Source of the DNA: Pseudomonadota bacterium
GTDB taxonomy: Bacteria; Pseudomonadota; Gammaproteobacteria; Burkholderiales; Ferrovaceae
Assembly (NCBI GenBank): GCA_021794775.1
Contig: JAJYQG010000096.1
Span: forward strand, 1-5,063
DNA: 5,063 bases
Direction of reading: 5' to 3'
The notes beneath the pieces are model-generated. The model was not told where the DNA came from, did no database searches, and was given only the letters and a program-made list of their open reading frames with translations. Both the position numbers and the translations under genes were made by a program. Positions 1 through 5,063 of this stretch are shown piece by piece. Each line of letters starts with the position of its first letter. Position 1 is the first letter of the stretch.

Positions 1-74
1 CTGAGACGGACGCTGACAGACACGGCAAGGGGATGCTATGTCATAATGGTCGGTTCTTGAATAGGACTTCTGCG
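1..74 (+). other. leader region upstream of leuC, no identifiable gene
   Basis: No gene can be assigned here. Frame 1 is open from the window edge to a TGA at 58-60 and could be the last 19 codons of an upstream gene, but I do not recognise the peptide. Frame 2 has a TGA at 2-4, so an upstream gene could equally end there. A weak promoter-like pair is visible: CTGACA at 13-18 and, 18 bp later, an extended -10 (TGC then TATGTC, 34-42). The -10 matches poorly. A good Shine-Dalgarno-like AAGGGG (27-32) precedes ATG-TCA-TAA (38-46), a two-codon reading frame. It has no leucine codons, so it is not a classical leucine attenuator leader. Confidence 0.4.
63..66 (+). promoter_or_regulatory. ribosome binding site of leuC, fixes the start at 75
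   Basis: AGGA lies 8 bases before the ATG at 75, a normal spacing. An in-frame ATG at 33 would add 14 residues, but the ATG at 75 begins the protein exactly where the LeuC family starts ([10 protein letters not shown]), so 75 is preferred. Confidence 0.65.
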
Positions 75-1478
75 ATGACGGCACAAACCCTTTACGACAA
101 GTTGTGGCAAGCCCATGTGGTGCGCAGCGAAGACGATGGTACCGCGTTGCTGTACATCGACCGCCATCTGGTGCATGAAGTCACCAGCCCGCAAGCCTTT
201 GAAGGCTTGGCGCTGGCTCGGCGTCCCTTATGGCGCGTCGGCAGCATCGTCGCCACGGCAGACCATAATACGCCGACGGTGGATCAGAGCGACATTCGCG
301 ATCCCATTTCGAAGGTGCAGGTGGAAACCCTGGCGGCCAATTGCCAAGCTTTTGGCGTCACGCTGTACCCGATGGGGGACCGGCGTCAGGGCATCGTCCA
401 TGTCATGGGGCCGGAGCAGGGGGCTACCCTGCCGGGCATGACGGTGGTCTGTGGCGATTCCCATACCAGCACCCATGGCGCTTTTGCCGCTTTGGCCTTC
501 GGCATCGGCACTTCCGAAGTGGAGCATGTGATGGCCACGCAAACCTTGGTGGCGCGGCCTTCGCGCACCCTGCGTCTGTCGGTCGAGGGTCAACTTGCGG
601 CTGGCGTGACGGCCAAGGATGTGGCGCTGTTCCTCATCGGCCGCATCGGTACCGCAGGGGGCACGGGGTATGCCATCGAATTCGCCGGTTCGGTCATCCG
701 CGCCTTGTCCATGGAAGGGCGCATGACCTTATGCAACATGGCGATCGAAGCTGGGGCCAGGGCCGGTCTGGTGGCCGCTGACGAGATCACTTTTGCCTAT
801 TTGAAAGGGCGTCCTTATGCGCCGCAGGACAAGCATTGGTCCCTTGCGCTCGATTACTGGCGTACGCTGCACAGCGACGAAGGGGCCGTTTTCGACCGCG
901 ATCTGGTTTTTGATGCAGCGGACATTGAACCCCTGGTTACCTGGGGGACTTCCCCTGAGATGGTGGTGGGCATTCGGGATCGGGTTCCTGACCCCTGGGC
1001 CGAAGCCGATCCGGTGCGCCGTCAGGGCATGGAAAGAGCCTTGCAGTACATGGGATTGATTGCGGGCACACCGATGCGCGAAATCGCTGTCGATAAAATT
1101 TTCATCGGCTCATGTACCAATTCGCGCATCGAAGATCTGCGGGCTGCGGCCACCGTGGTGCAAGGGCGCCATGTTGCCGCTACCGTCAAGCTGGCCATGG
1201 TGGTGCCGGGTTCGGGGTTGGTGAAGGCGCAGGCTGAGGCCGAAGGGCTGGATCGCGTGTTTCTCGATGCAGGTTTTGAATGGCGTCACCCAGGCTGTTC
1301 GATGTGTTTGGGGATGAATGAAGACCGCCTGAGTCCCGGTGAGCGTTGCGCTTCGACGTCCAATCGCAATTTCGAGGGGCGACAGGGTACGGGAGGGCGG
1401 ACCCATTTGGTGAGCCCGGCCATGGCGGCAGCAGCGGCCATCGCCGGCCATTTTGTCGATGTCCGGGAGAGTTTCTGA
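75..1478 (+). CDS. leuC: 3-isopropylmalate dehydratase large subunit (LeuC)
   Basis: This is the large subunit of isopropylmalate isomerase, a cytoplasmic aconitase-family enzyme. With LeuD it converts 2-isopropylmalate to 3-isopropylmalate in leucine biosynthesis. The protein has 467 residues, close to the 466 of E. coli LeuC, and matches it along its length. The three [4Fe-4S] ligands are present: C347 in IGSCTNSR, and C408 and C411 in HPGCSMC. Other conserved segments are [10 protein letters not shown] (127-136), [14 protein letters not shown] in the middle, and TSNRNFEGR (428-436), followed by GGRTHLVSP. The end is intact (GHFVDVRE). The stop TGA shares one base with the leuD start, so the two genes are almost certainly cotranscribed and translationally coupled. 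No key residue is missing. Length, ligands and partner gene favour LeuC over homoaconitase or aconitase. Confidence 0.97.
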   Translation: MTAQTLYDKLWQAHVVRSEDDGTALLYIDRHLVHEVTSPQAFEGLALARRPLWRVGSIVATADHNTPTVDQSDIRDPISKVQVETLAANCQAFGVTLYPMGDRRQGIVHVMGPEQGATLPGMTVVCGDSHTSTHGAFAALAFGIGTSEVEHVMATQTLVARPSRTLRLSVEGQLAAGVTAKDVALFLIGRIGTAGGTGYAIEFAGSVIRALSMEGRMTLCNMAIEAGARAGLVAADEITFAYLKGRPYAPQDKHWSLALDYWRTLHSDEGAVFDRDLVFDAADIEPLVTWGTSPEMVVGIRDRVPDPWAEADPVRRQGMERALQYMGLIAGTPMREIAVDKIFIGSCTNSRIEDLRAAATVVQGRHVAATVKLAMVVPGSGLVKAQAEAEGLDRVFLDAGFEWRHPGCSMCLGMNEDRLSPGERCASTSNRNFEGRQGTGGRTHLVSPAMAAAAAIAGHFVDVRESF

Positions 1479-2116
1479 TGCGTGCTTTTACTGCGTTGAA
1501 TGGTCTGGTGGTACCTCTCGATCGCGCCAATGTCGATACCGATGCGATCATCCCGAAACAGTTCCTGAAGTCGATTCACCGTTCGGGTTTTGGCCCCAAT
1601 CTGTTCGATGCCTGGCGCTATCAGGATGAAGGCCAACCGGGTCAGGATAACCATCAGCGCCATGTGAACCCCGATTTTGTTCTGAACCAAGCCCGTTATC
1701 AGGGTGGCGAGATTTTATTGACACGCGAGAATTTTGGTTGCGGATCCAGCCGCGAACATGCACCTTGGGCGCTCGACGATTATGGCTTTCGCGTCATTCT
1801 TGCTCCCAGTTTTGCCGATATATTTTTTAATAATTGCTTTAAGAATGGATTGCTTCCAATTGTTTTGGAATCAAAAATCATAGATGATCTTTTTCGTGAC
1901 GTGGAAGCTTCACCGGGTTACCGCCTGACTGTCGATCTGGCTTCCTGTCGCCTGACTTTACCTTCCGGTACCAGCCTGCCGTTTGCGGTTGACGCTTTTC
2001 GGCGGGATTGCCTGTTGCGCGGGTTGGATGAGATTGGTTTGACGCTGGAGCATGCCGAGGCCATCCGTACCTACGAAACCGGACGGGCCCAGCGGGAACC
2101 CTGGATTTTTGTCTGA
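1478..2116 (+). CDS. leuD: 3-isopropylmalate dehydratase small subunit (LeuD)
   Basis: This is the small (swivel-domain) subunit of isopropylmalate isomerase. It pairs with LeuC in the cytoplasm to form the active site for 2-isopropylmalate. The protein has 212 residues; the family is usually about 200-215. It starts [20 protein letters not shown], the typical LeuD N-terminus, and carries [12 protein letters not shown] (20-31), the substrate-recognition loop around [16 protein letters not shown] (84-99), and [17 protein letters not shown] (111-127). It ends in EPWIFV. The ATG at 1478 overlaps the leuC TGA by one base and has GGGAG at 1465-1469, 8 bases upstream. A longer in-frame start at 1346 lies inside leuC and is not used. 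Codons for residues 112-139 are strikingly AT-rich (see the separate entry). leuB does not follow; the next gene is convergent. Confidence 0.96.
   Translation: MRAFTALNGLVVPLDRANVDTDAIIPKQFLKSIHRSGFGPNLFDAWRYQDEGQPGQDNHQRHVNPDFVLNQARYQGGEILLTRENFGCGSSREHAPWALDDYGFRVILAPSFADIFFNNCFKNGLLPIVLESKIIDDLFRDVEASPGYRLTVDLASCRLTLPSGTSLPFAVDAFRRDCLLRGLDEIGLTLEHAEAIRTYETGRAQREPWIFV
1811..1895 (+). other. AT-rich patch inside leuD
   Basis: By hand count 22 of 85 bases are G or C (about 26%), while the flanking coding sequence is visibly far richer in GC. The reading frame and the conserved protein motif are intact, so the shift is at the codon level: ATA isoleucine twice, AAT-AAT, repeated TTT, GGA, CCA, TCA and AAA instead of the GC-ending codons used nearby. 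It contains runs of T and A but no start codon with a good ribosome site. Confidence 0.55.
2089..2110 (+). terminator. weak terminator-like hairpin at the end of leuD
   Basis: CCAG (2089-2092) pairs with CTGG (2101-2104). After a bulged C, GG (2094-2095) pairs with CC (2099-2100), leaving a GAA loop. The hairpin is followed by one A and five T (2106-2110), the arrangement of an intrinsic terminator. Against this, the stem is short and bulged, and the T-run lies just before the leuD stop codon at 2114-2116, so termination there would yield non-stop messages. It may be chance. No better terminator is visible in the 21-bp gap for either leuD or rmlA. Confidence 0.22.
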
Positions 2117-2137
2117 ACCCCGGTCCTTGTCCGGTCG

Positions 2138-3013
2138 TTACAGGATGCGTTCGCGCAACACCTGGAGCAGGTACGCGCCGTAGCCATTCTTGCGCAGAGG
2201 ATGGGCCAGGGCTTCCAGTTGACCGGCATCGATCCAGCCTTGTCGGTAGGCGATTTCTTCCGGACAGGACACCTTGAGTCCCTGGCGCTTTTCGATGGTC
2301 TGAATGTACTGCGCCGCCTCCAGCAGGGAATCGTGGGTACCGGTGTCGAGCCAGGCAAAACCCCGCCCCAACACTTCCACATTCAGTGCCTGATCCGCCA
2401 GATAACTGCGGTTGAGGTCGGTGATCTCCAGTTCACCGCGGGCCGATGGAACCAGCATTGCGGCTCTGTCGCAGGCGCTGTTGTCGTAAAAGTAAAGACC
2501 CGTTACGGCGTAGCGTGAGCGTGGCTCGAGGGGTTTTTCCTCCAGGCCGATGACGCGACCGTGGGCGTCGAACTCGGCCACGCCATAACGCTCGGGGTCG
2601 CTGACCGGATACACAAACACCGTGGCGCCTTGTTCCCGTTCGGCATGTTTCAGCTTGACGGCAAAGTCATGTCCGTAAAACAGGTTATCGCCCAGGACCA
2701 AGGCGCTGGGATTTTCTCCAATGAACGATTTTCCGATCAGGAAAGCTTGAGCGAGTCCGCCAGGTTCGGGCTGCACCGCATACTCGAGGTGAAGGCCCCA
2801 GCGACGGCCATCGCCCAGCAGCTGTTGAAAACGGGGGGTGTCCTGGGGTGTGGAAATGATCAGGATATCGCGCATCCCGCCCAGCATCAGCGTGCTGATA
2901 GGATAATAGATCATCGGTTTGTCGTAGACCGGCAGCAGCTGTTTGGACATCGCCTGAGTGACAGGGTAGAGGCGGGTGCCGGAGCCACCGGCCAGAATCA
3001 GTCCTTTTCTCAT
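2138..3013 (-). CDS. rfbA: glucose-1-phosphate thymidylyltransferase (RmlA/RfbA)
   Basis: This cytoplasmic nucleotidyltransferase joins dTTP and glucose-1-phosphate to give dTDP-glucose and pyrophosphate, the first step toward dTDP-rhamnose and related deoxysugars. The protein has 291 residues, the usual RmlA length. Visible motifs are the nucleotide-binding [11 protein letters not shown] (9-19), [15 protein letters not shown] (24-38), GDN with metal-ligand D109, EEKP (158-161), [10 protein letters not shown] (168-177), ELEITDLN (194-201), and [11 protein letters not shown] with the second metal-ligand D223. The start [10 protein letters not shown] is the family N-terminus and has a good ribosome site; in-frame upstream ATGs lie inside rmlB and are not supported. 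It is the second gene of an rmlB-rmlA operon, 13 bp after rmlB, and converges on leuD. It is intact. The pathway beyond dTDP-glucose depends on genes outside this window. Confidence 0.96.
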   Translation of the reverse strand: MRKGLILAGGSGTRLYPVTQAMSKQLLPVYDKPMIYYPISTLMLGGMRDILIISTPQDTPRFQQLLGDGRRWGLHLEYAVQPEPGGLAQAFLIGKSFIGENPSALVLGDNLFYGHDFAVKLKHAEREQGATVFVYPVSDPERYGVAEFDAHGRVIGLEEKPLEPRSRYAVTGLYFYDNSACDRAAMLVPSARGELEITDLNRSYLADQALNVEVLGRGFAWLDTGTHDSLLEAAQYIQTIEKRQGLKVSCPEEIAYRQGWIDAGQLEALAHPLRKNGYGAYLLQVLRERIL

Positions 3014-3021
3014 CGATGTCG

Positions 3022-3028
3022 TTCCTTT
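3022..3028 (-). promoter_or_regulatory. rmlA ribosome binding site overlapping the rmlB stop codon
   Basis: On the minus strand AAAGGAA lies 8 bases before the rmlA ATG (3011-3013). The rmlB stop TAA (3027-3029) overlaps the first bases of this site, so ribosomes finishing rmlB sit on the rmlA initiation region. This suggests translational coupling and identifies the ATG at 3013 as the true rmlA start. Confidence 0.7.
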
Positions 3029-4079
3029 ATTGGTAGTGGGTGGCAAGCCAATCGCGGTAGGCGCCGCTGGTGATGCGTTCGACCCAGGTTGCATGGGATA
3101 GGTACCAGGCCACCGTATGTTCCAGGCCGCTTTCAAAAGAGTGGGCCGGGGCCCAGCCCAGTTCGGTGCGGATCTTGCGGGCGTCGATGGCATACCGGCG
3201 ATCATGGCCCGGTCGGTCGCTGACAAAACGGATCAAGCGGCGGTAGGATCCCTGCGGGTCGGGGCGCAAACGATCGAGCATATCGCAGAGTCCATGCACC
3301 ACCTGAAGGTTGGTGCGCTCGCTGTCGCCACCGATGTTGTAGGTTTCTCCAAGGCGTCCGGCCTCCAGCACGCGCCGGATGCCGGCAGCGTGGTCACCGA
3401 CGTAGAGCCAGTCACGGATGTTGGCGCCATCGCCGTAAACAGGCAGCGGCTTACCCGTCAGGGCATGGTGCAGCATCAGCGGAATGAGTTTCTCGGGGAA
3501 CTGGAACGGACCATAGTTGTTGGAACAGTTGGTGGTCAGCACCGGCAACCCGTAAGTATGATGCCAGGCTCGCACCAGATGGTCGGAGGCCGCCTTGGAT
3601 GCCGAATAGGGGCTGTTGGGGGCGTAGGCTGTGGTTTCGCTGAAGGCAGGCTCGTTGGCCGCCAGTGAGCCGTAGACTTCATCGGTGGAAACATGCAAAA
3701 AGCGAAAGCGCTGTTGGTCCTCGGGTTCAAGCCCATTCCAATGCTGGCGTACGGCTTCCAGCAGCTGGAAGGTGCCGACGATGTTGGTATCGATGAAAGC
3801 GGCGGGGCCGTGTATCGAGCGGTCCACATGGCTTTCGGCCGCAAAGTTGATGACCGCCCGTGGGCGATGGGTCTGCAACAGCGCATCCACCAGCGCGCGG
3901 TCGCCAATATCGCCCACCACCAGACGATGGCGCGAATCCTGGGCCAGAGCGGCGAGATTGTCGCGGTTGCCCGCATACGTCAGCTTGTCCAGATTGAGCA
4001 CCGCTTCATCGCTGGTGGCGAGCCAGTCGAGAACGAAATTTGCGCCGATGAATCCGGCCCCGCCAGTCACGAGAATCAT
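3027..4079 (-). CDS. rfbB: dTDP-glucose 4,6-dehydratase (RmlB/RfbB)
   Basis: This is an NAD-dependent enzyme of the extended short-chain dehydrogenase family. It converts dTDP-glucose to dTDP-4-keto-6-deoxyglucose, the branch-point sugar for rhamnose and several amino-deoxysugars. The protein has 350 residues, typical for RmlB. It has the N-terminal Rossmann motif TGGAGFIG (5-12), the NAD-contact segment [10 protein letters not shown] (29-38), AAESHVDRS (80-88), the catalytic T132-D133-E134 in VSTDEVYGS, the YxxxK pair Y158/K162, NCSNNYGP (184-191), and NIRDWLYV (220-227) in the sugar-nucleotide-binding part. The TDE triad separates it from UDP-glucose 4-epimerases. GGGAG on the minus strand lies about 10 bases before the ATG. 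It is the first gene of the rmlBA operon and is divergent from the RND permease gene. It is intact. Confidence 0.96.
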   Translation of the reverse strand: MILVTGGAGFIGANFVLDWLATSDEAVLNLDKLTYAGNRDNLAALAQDSRHRLVVGDIGDRALVDALLQTHRPRAVINFAAESHVDRSIHGPAAFIDTNIVGTFQLLEAVRQHWNGLEPEDQQRFRFLHVSTDEVYGSLAANEPAFSETTAYAPNSPYSASKAASDHLVRAWHHTYGLPVLTTNCSNNYGPFQFPEKLIPLMLHHALTGKPLPVYGDGANIRDWLYVGDHAAGIRRVLEAGRLGETYNIGGDSERTNLQVVHGLCDMLDRLRPDPQGSYRRLIRFVSDRPGHDRRYAIDARKIRTELGWAPAHSFESGLEHTVAWYLSHATWVERITSGAYRDWLATHYQ

Positions 4080-4110
4080 GGTTTATAGGCTCCCTTGTAA
4101 GTCTGGCGAG

Positions 4111-4140
4111 ATCATAACAGACATGACAAGCAGCGGTCAC
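4111..4140 (-). promoter_or_regulatory. candidate promoter of rmlBA
   Basis: On the minus strand a -10 box TATGAT (4111-4116, five of six consensus bases) is preceded, after an 18-bp spacer, by GTGACC (4135-4140, four of six). A transcript starting near 4104 would have a leader of about 25 bases with the rmlB ribosome site in it. The -35 is only fair, so the promoter may need an activator, or the match may be chance. Confidence 0.4.
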
Positions 4141-4148
4141 GGTGGCGA

Positions 4149-4177
4149 TTGACGTGAAATTATCGATAATATATATT
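4149..4177 (+). promoter_or_regulatory. sigma70-type promoter of the RND permease gene
   Basis: TTGACG (4149-4154) and TATATT (4172-4177) each match five of six consensus bases and are separated by exactly 17 bp. The predicted start near 4184 gives a leader of about 25 bases that contains the ribosome site GGAG (4198-4201). It lies in the divergent gap, 8 bp from the candidate rmlB -35 box on the opposite strand. Confidence 0.62.
4159..4170. promoter_or_regulatory. candidate operator palindrome ATTATCGATAAT
   Basis: This perfect 12-bp inverted repeat lies wholly within the spacer between the -35 and -10 boxes of the RND promoter and stops 1 bp before the -10. A dimeric regulator bound here would block RNA polymerase, the usual geometry for local repressors of efflux genes. 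No regulator gene is present in the window, so the protein is unknown. The half-sites are arranged ATTATC then GATAAT, opposite in order to a Fur box, so I do not call it Fur. Confidence 0.4.
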
Positions 4178-4197
4178 GGTCCTTTGGCGATGGTTCC

Positions 4198-4201
4198 GGA
4201 G
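4198..4201 (+). promoter_or_regulatory. ribosome binding site of the RND permease gene
   Basis: GGAG lies 7 bases before the ATG at 4209. This selects that ATG, which also begins the family-typical N-terminus MWIVRLALQRP. Confidence 0.65.
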
Positions 4202-4208
4202 TTCGTGC

Positions 4209-5063
4209 ATGTGGATCGTGCGTTTGGCCTTGCAGCGTCCCCACACCTTTCTGGTGATGGCACTGCTCATCGTTTTGCTGGGGGGCGTCAGCATCCGTCG
4301 CACCCCCACGGACATTCTGCCCAATATCAATATTCCCGTGGTCTCCGTGGTATGGAACTACGCAGGCATGCCACCCCAGGACATGGCCGACCATATCACC
4401 TCATTCACCGAACGGGTGGCCACCACGACGGTGAACGACATCGAACACATCGAGTCCCAATCGCTCAACGGCATTTCGGTGGTCAAGTATTTCTTTCAGC
4501 CCAGGGTGAACGAAGACCTTGCGGTGGCCCAGATCACCTCCATTTCGCAAACTTTGCTGCGCCAGATGCCGCCGGGTATGACCCCTCCCTTCATTCTGGC
4601 CTACAACGCCTCCAGTGTGCCGGTGATTCAGCTGGCTCTGGACAGCACCCGTCTGACCGAATCCCAGCTGTTTGATTTCGGCAACAACTTTATCCGTACC
4701 CAGCTGGCCACCGTGGCTGGAGCTTCCTTGCCTTACCCTTATGGGGGGCAATTGCGTCAGGTTCAGGTCGATCTCGAGCCCGAGGCTTTGCGCAATTACG
4801 GTTTGTCGGCGAATGACGTGACGCTGGCGCTGGCCAACCAGAACCTGATCGTGCCCGCTGGTACGGAGAAAATCGGGCATCGTGAAGTCTTCGTCAAGCT
4901 CAATGCCAGTTTTTCACGGATCGAGCAGCTCAACGATATTCCGTTGCGTACCCCGAGCGGGGCGCTGATCCATGTCCGCGATGTGGCGCATGTCTACGAT
5001 GGGGCCGGTCCCCAGACCAACGTGGTGCGTGTCGAGACCACCATCAACGACCCGAGCCAGTTC
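4209..5063 (+). CDS. RND efflux transporter permease subunit (AcrB-like), 5' part
   Basis: This is the N-terminal 285 residues of an inner-membrane proton-driven RND pump, cut by the window end; the full family is about 1,000-1,050 residues. It begins MWIVRLALQRPHTFLVM. A first membrane helix spans about residues 12-29, followed by RTPTDILPNINIPVVSV (31-47), the entry to the periplasmic porter domain. TTTVNDIEHIESQSLNG (72-88) and VVKYFFQP (91-98) belong to the first porter subdomain. LPYPYGGQLRQVQVDL and GLSANDVTLALANQNL are typical of the second. No heavy-metal CusA-type signature can be judged from this part, so a multidrug or solvent AcrB/MdtB-like role is likelier, with substrate unknown. 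No membrane-fusion-protein gene precedes it; the partner would have to lie downstream. The last ten residues depart from the family pattern (see findings). Confidence 0.93.
   Translation, partial: MWIVRLALQRPHTFLVMALLIVLLGGVSIRRTPTDILPNINIPVVSVVWNYAGMPPQDMADHITSFTERVATTTVNDIEHIESQSLNGISVVKYFFQPRVNEDLAVAQITSISQTLLRQMPPGMTPPFILAYNASSVPVIQLALDSTRLTESQLFDFGNNFIRTQLATVAGASLPYPYGGQLRQVQVDLEPEALRNYGLSANDVTLALANQNLIVPAGTEKIGHREVFVKLNASFSRIEQLNDIPLRTPSGALIHVRDVAHVYDGAGPQTNVVRVETTINDPSQF

Noticed and set aside
33..74. N-terminal extension of LeuC from the ATG at 33
   Set aside because: The 14 extra residues have no counterpart in LeuC, and the ATG at 75 has its own AGGA and the family N-terminus.
2561..3073. 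Long forward reading frame of 170 codons antisense to rmlA
   Set aside because: It lies opposite clearly conserved rmlA, resembles no known protein and has no supporting ribosome site; long antisense frames are common in GC-rich genes.
3014..3226. Extended RmlA with 71 more N-terminal residues
   Set aside because: The extra stretch lies inside rmlB in another frame; RmlA starts at [10 protein letters not shown] after a good ribosome site.
3117..3668. Forward reading frame of 183 codons antisense to rmlB
   Set aside because: It is a shadow of the intact, motif-complete rmlB gene.
4159..4177. Fur box
   Set aside because: GATAAT and ATTATC occur, but as ATTATC-GATAAT rather than the order of a Fur site, and the 19-base consensus is not met.
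4142..4675. Forward reading frame of 177 codons spanning the divergent gap and RND start
   Set aside because: It starts at a GTG ahead of the promoter and then runs out of frame through the RND gene; the RND frame has the recognisable protein.
4401..4880. Reverse reading frame of 159 codons opposite the RND gene
   Set aside because: It is antisense to a conserved porter domain, with no recognisable motif.

Overview
This window of about 5 kb has moderately high GC content and looks like an ordinary proteobacterial chromosome. LeuC and LeuD read like the enterobacterial-type small-subunit/large-subunit pair, and the dTDP-glucose enzymes and RND pump are of the Gram-negative type. A beta- or gammaproteobacterium (or a relative such as Acidithiobacillia) fits best. 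I cannot name a genus.

Layout. Positions 1-74 are a short leader with no identifiable gene. Positions 75-2116 (+) hold leuC and leuD, overlapping by one base, which encode the two subunits of isopropylmalate isomerase for leucine synthesis. After a 21-bp convergent gap, positions 2138-4079 (-) hold a two-gene operon transcribed rmlB (rfbB) then rmlA (rfbA). These carry out the first two steps from glucose-1-phosphate to dTDP-4-keto-6-deoxyglucose, the precursor of dTDP-rhamnose and other deoxysugars of LPS or exopolysaccharide. The 129-bp divergent region at 4080-4208 carries candidate promoters for both directions. The forward one is strong, with a perfect 12-bp palindrome between its -35 and -10 boxes. 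Positions 4209-5063 (+) hold the first 285 codons of an RND-family inner-membrane efflux permease that runs off the window.

The modules look functionally independent: leucine synthesis, surface-sugar nucleotide synthesis and efflux. The most informative points are the likely repressible RND promoter, the free-standing rmlBA pair lacking rmlC/rmlD beside it, leuCD not followed by leuB, and a sharp AT-rich patch inside leuD. I found no RNA gene, mobile element, CRISPR array or clearly novel system.
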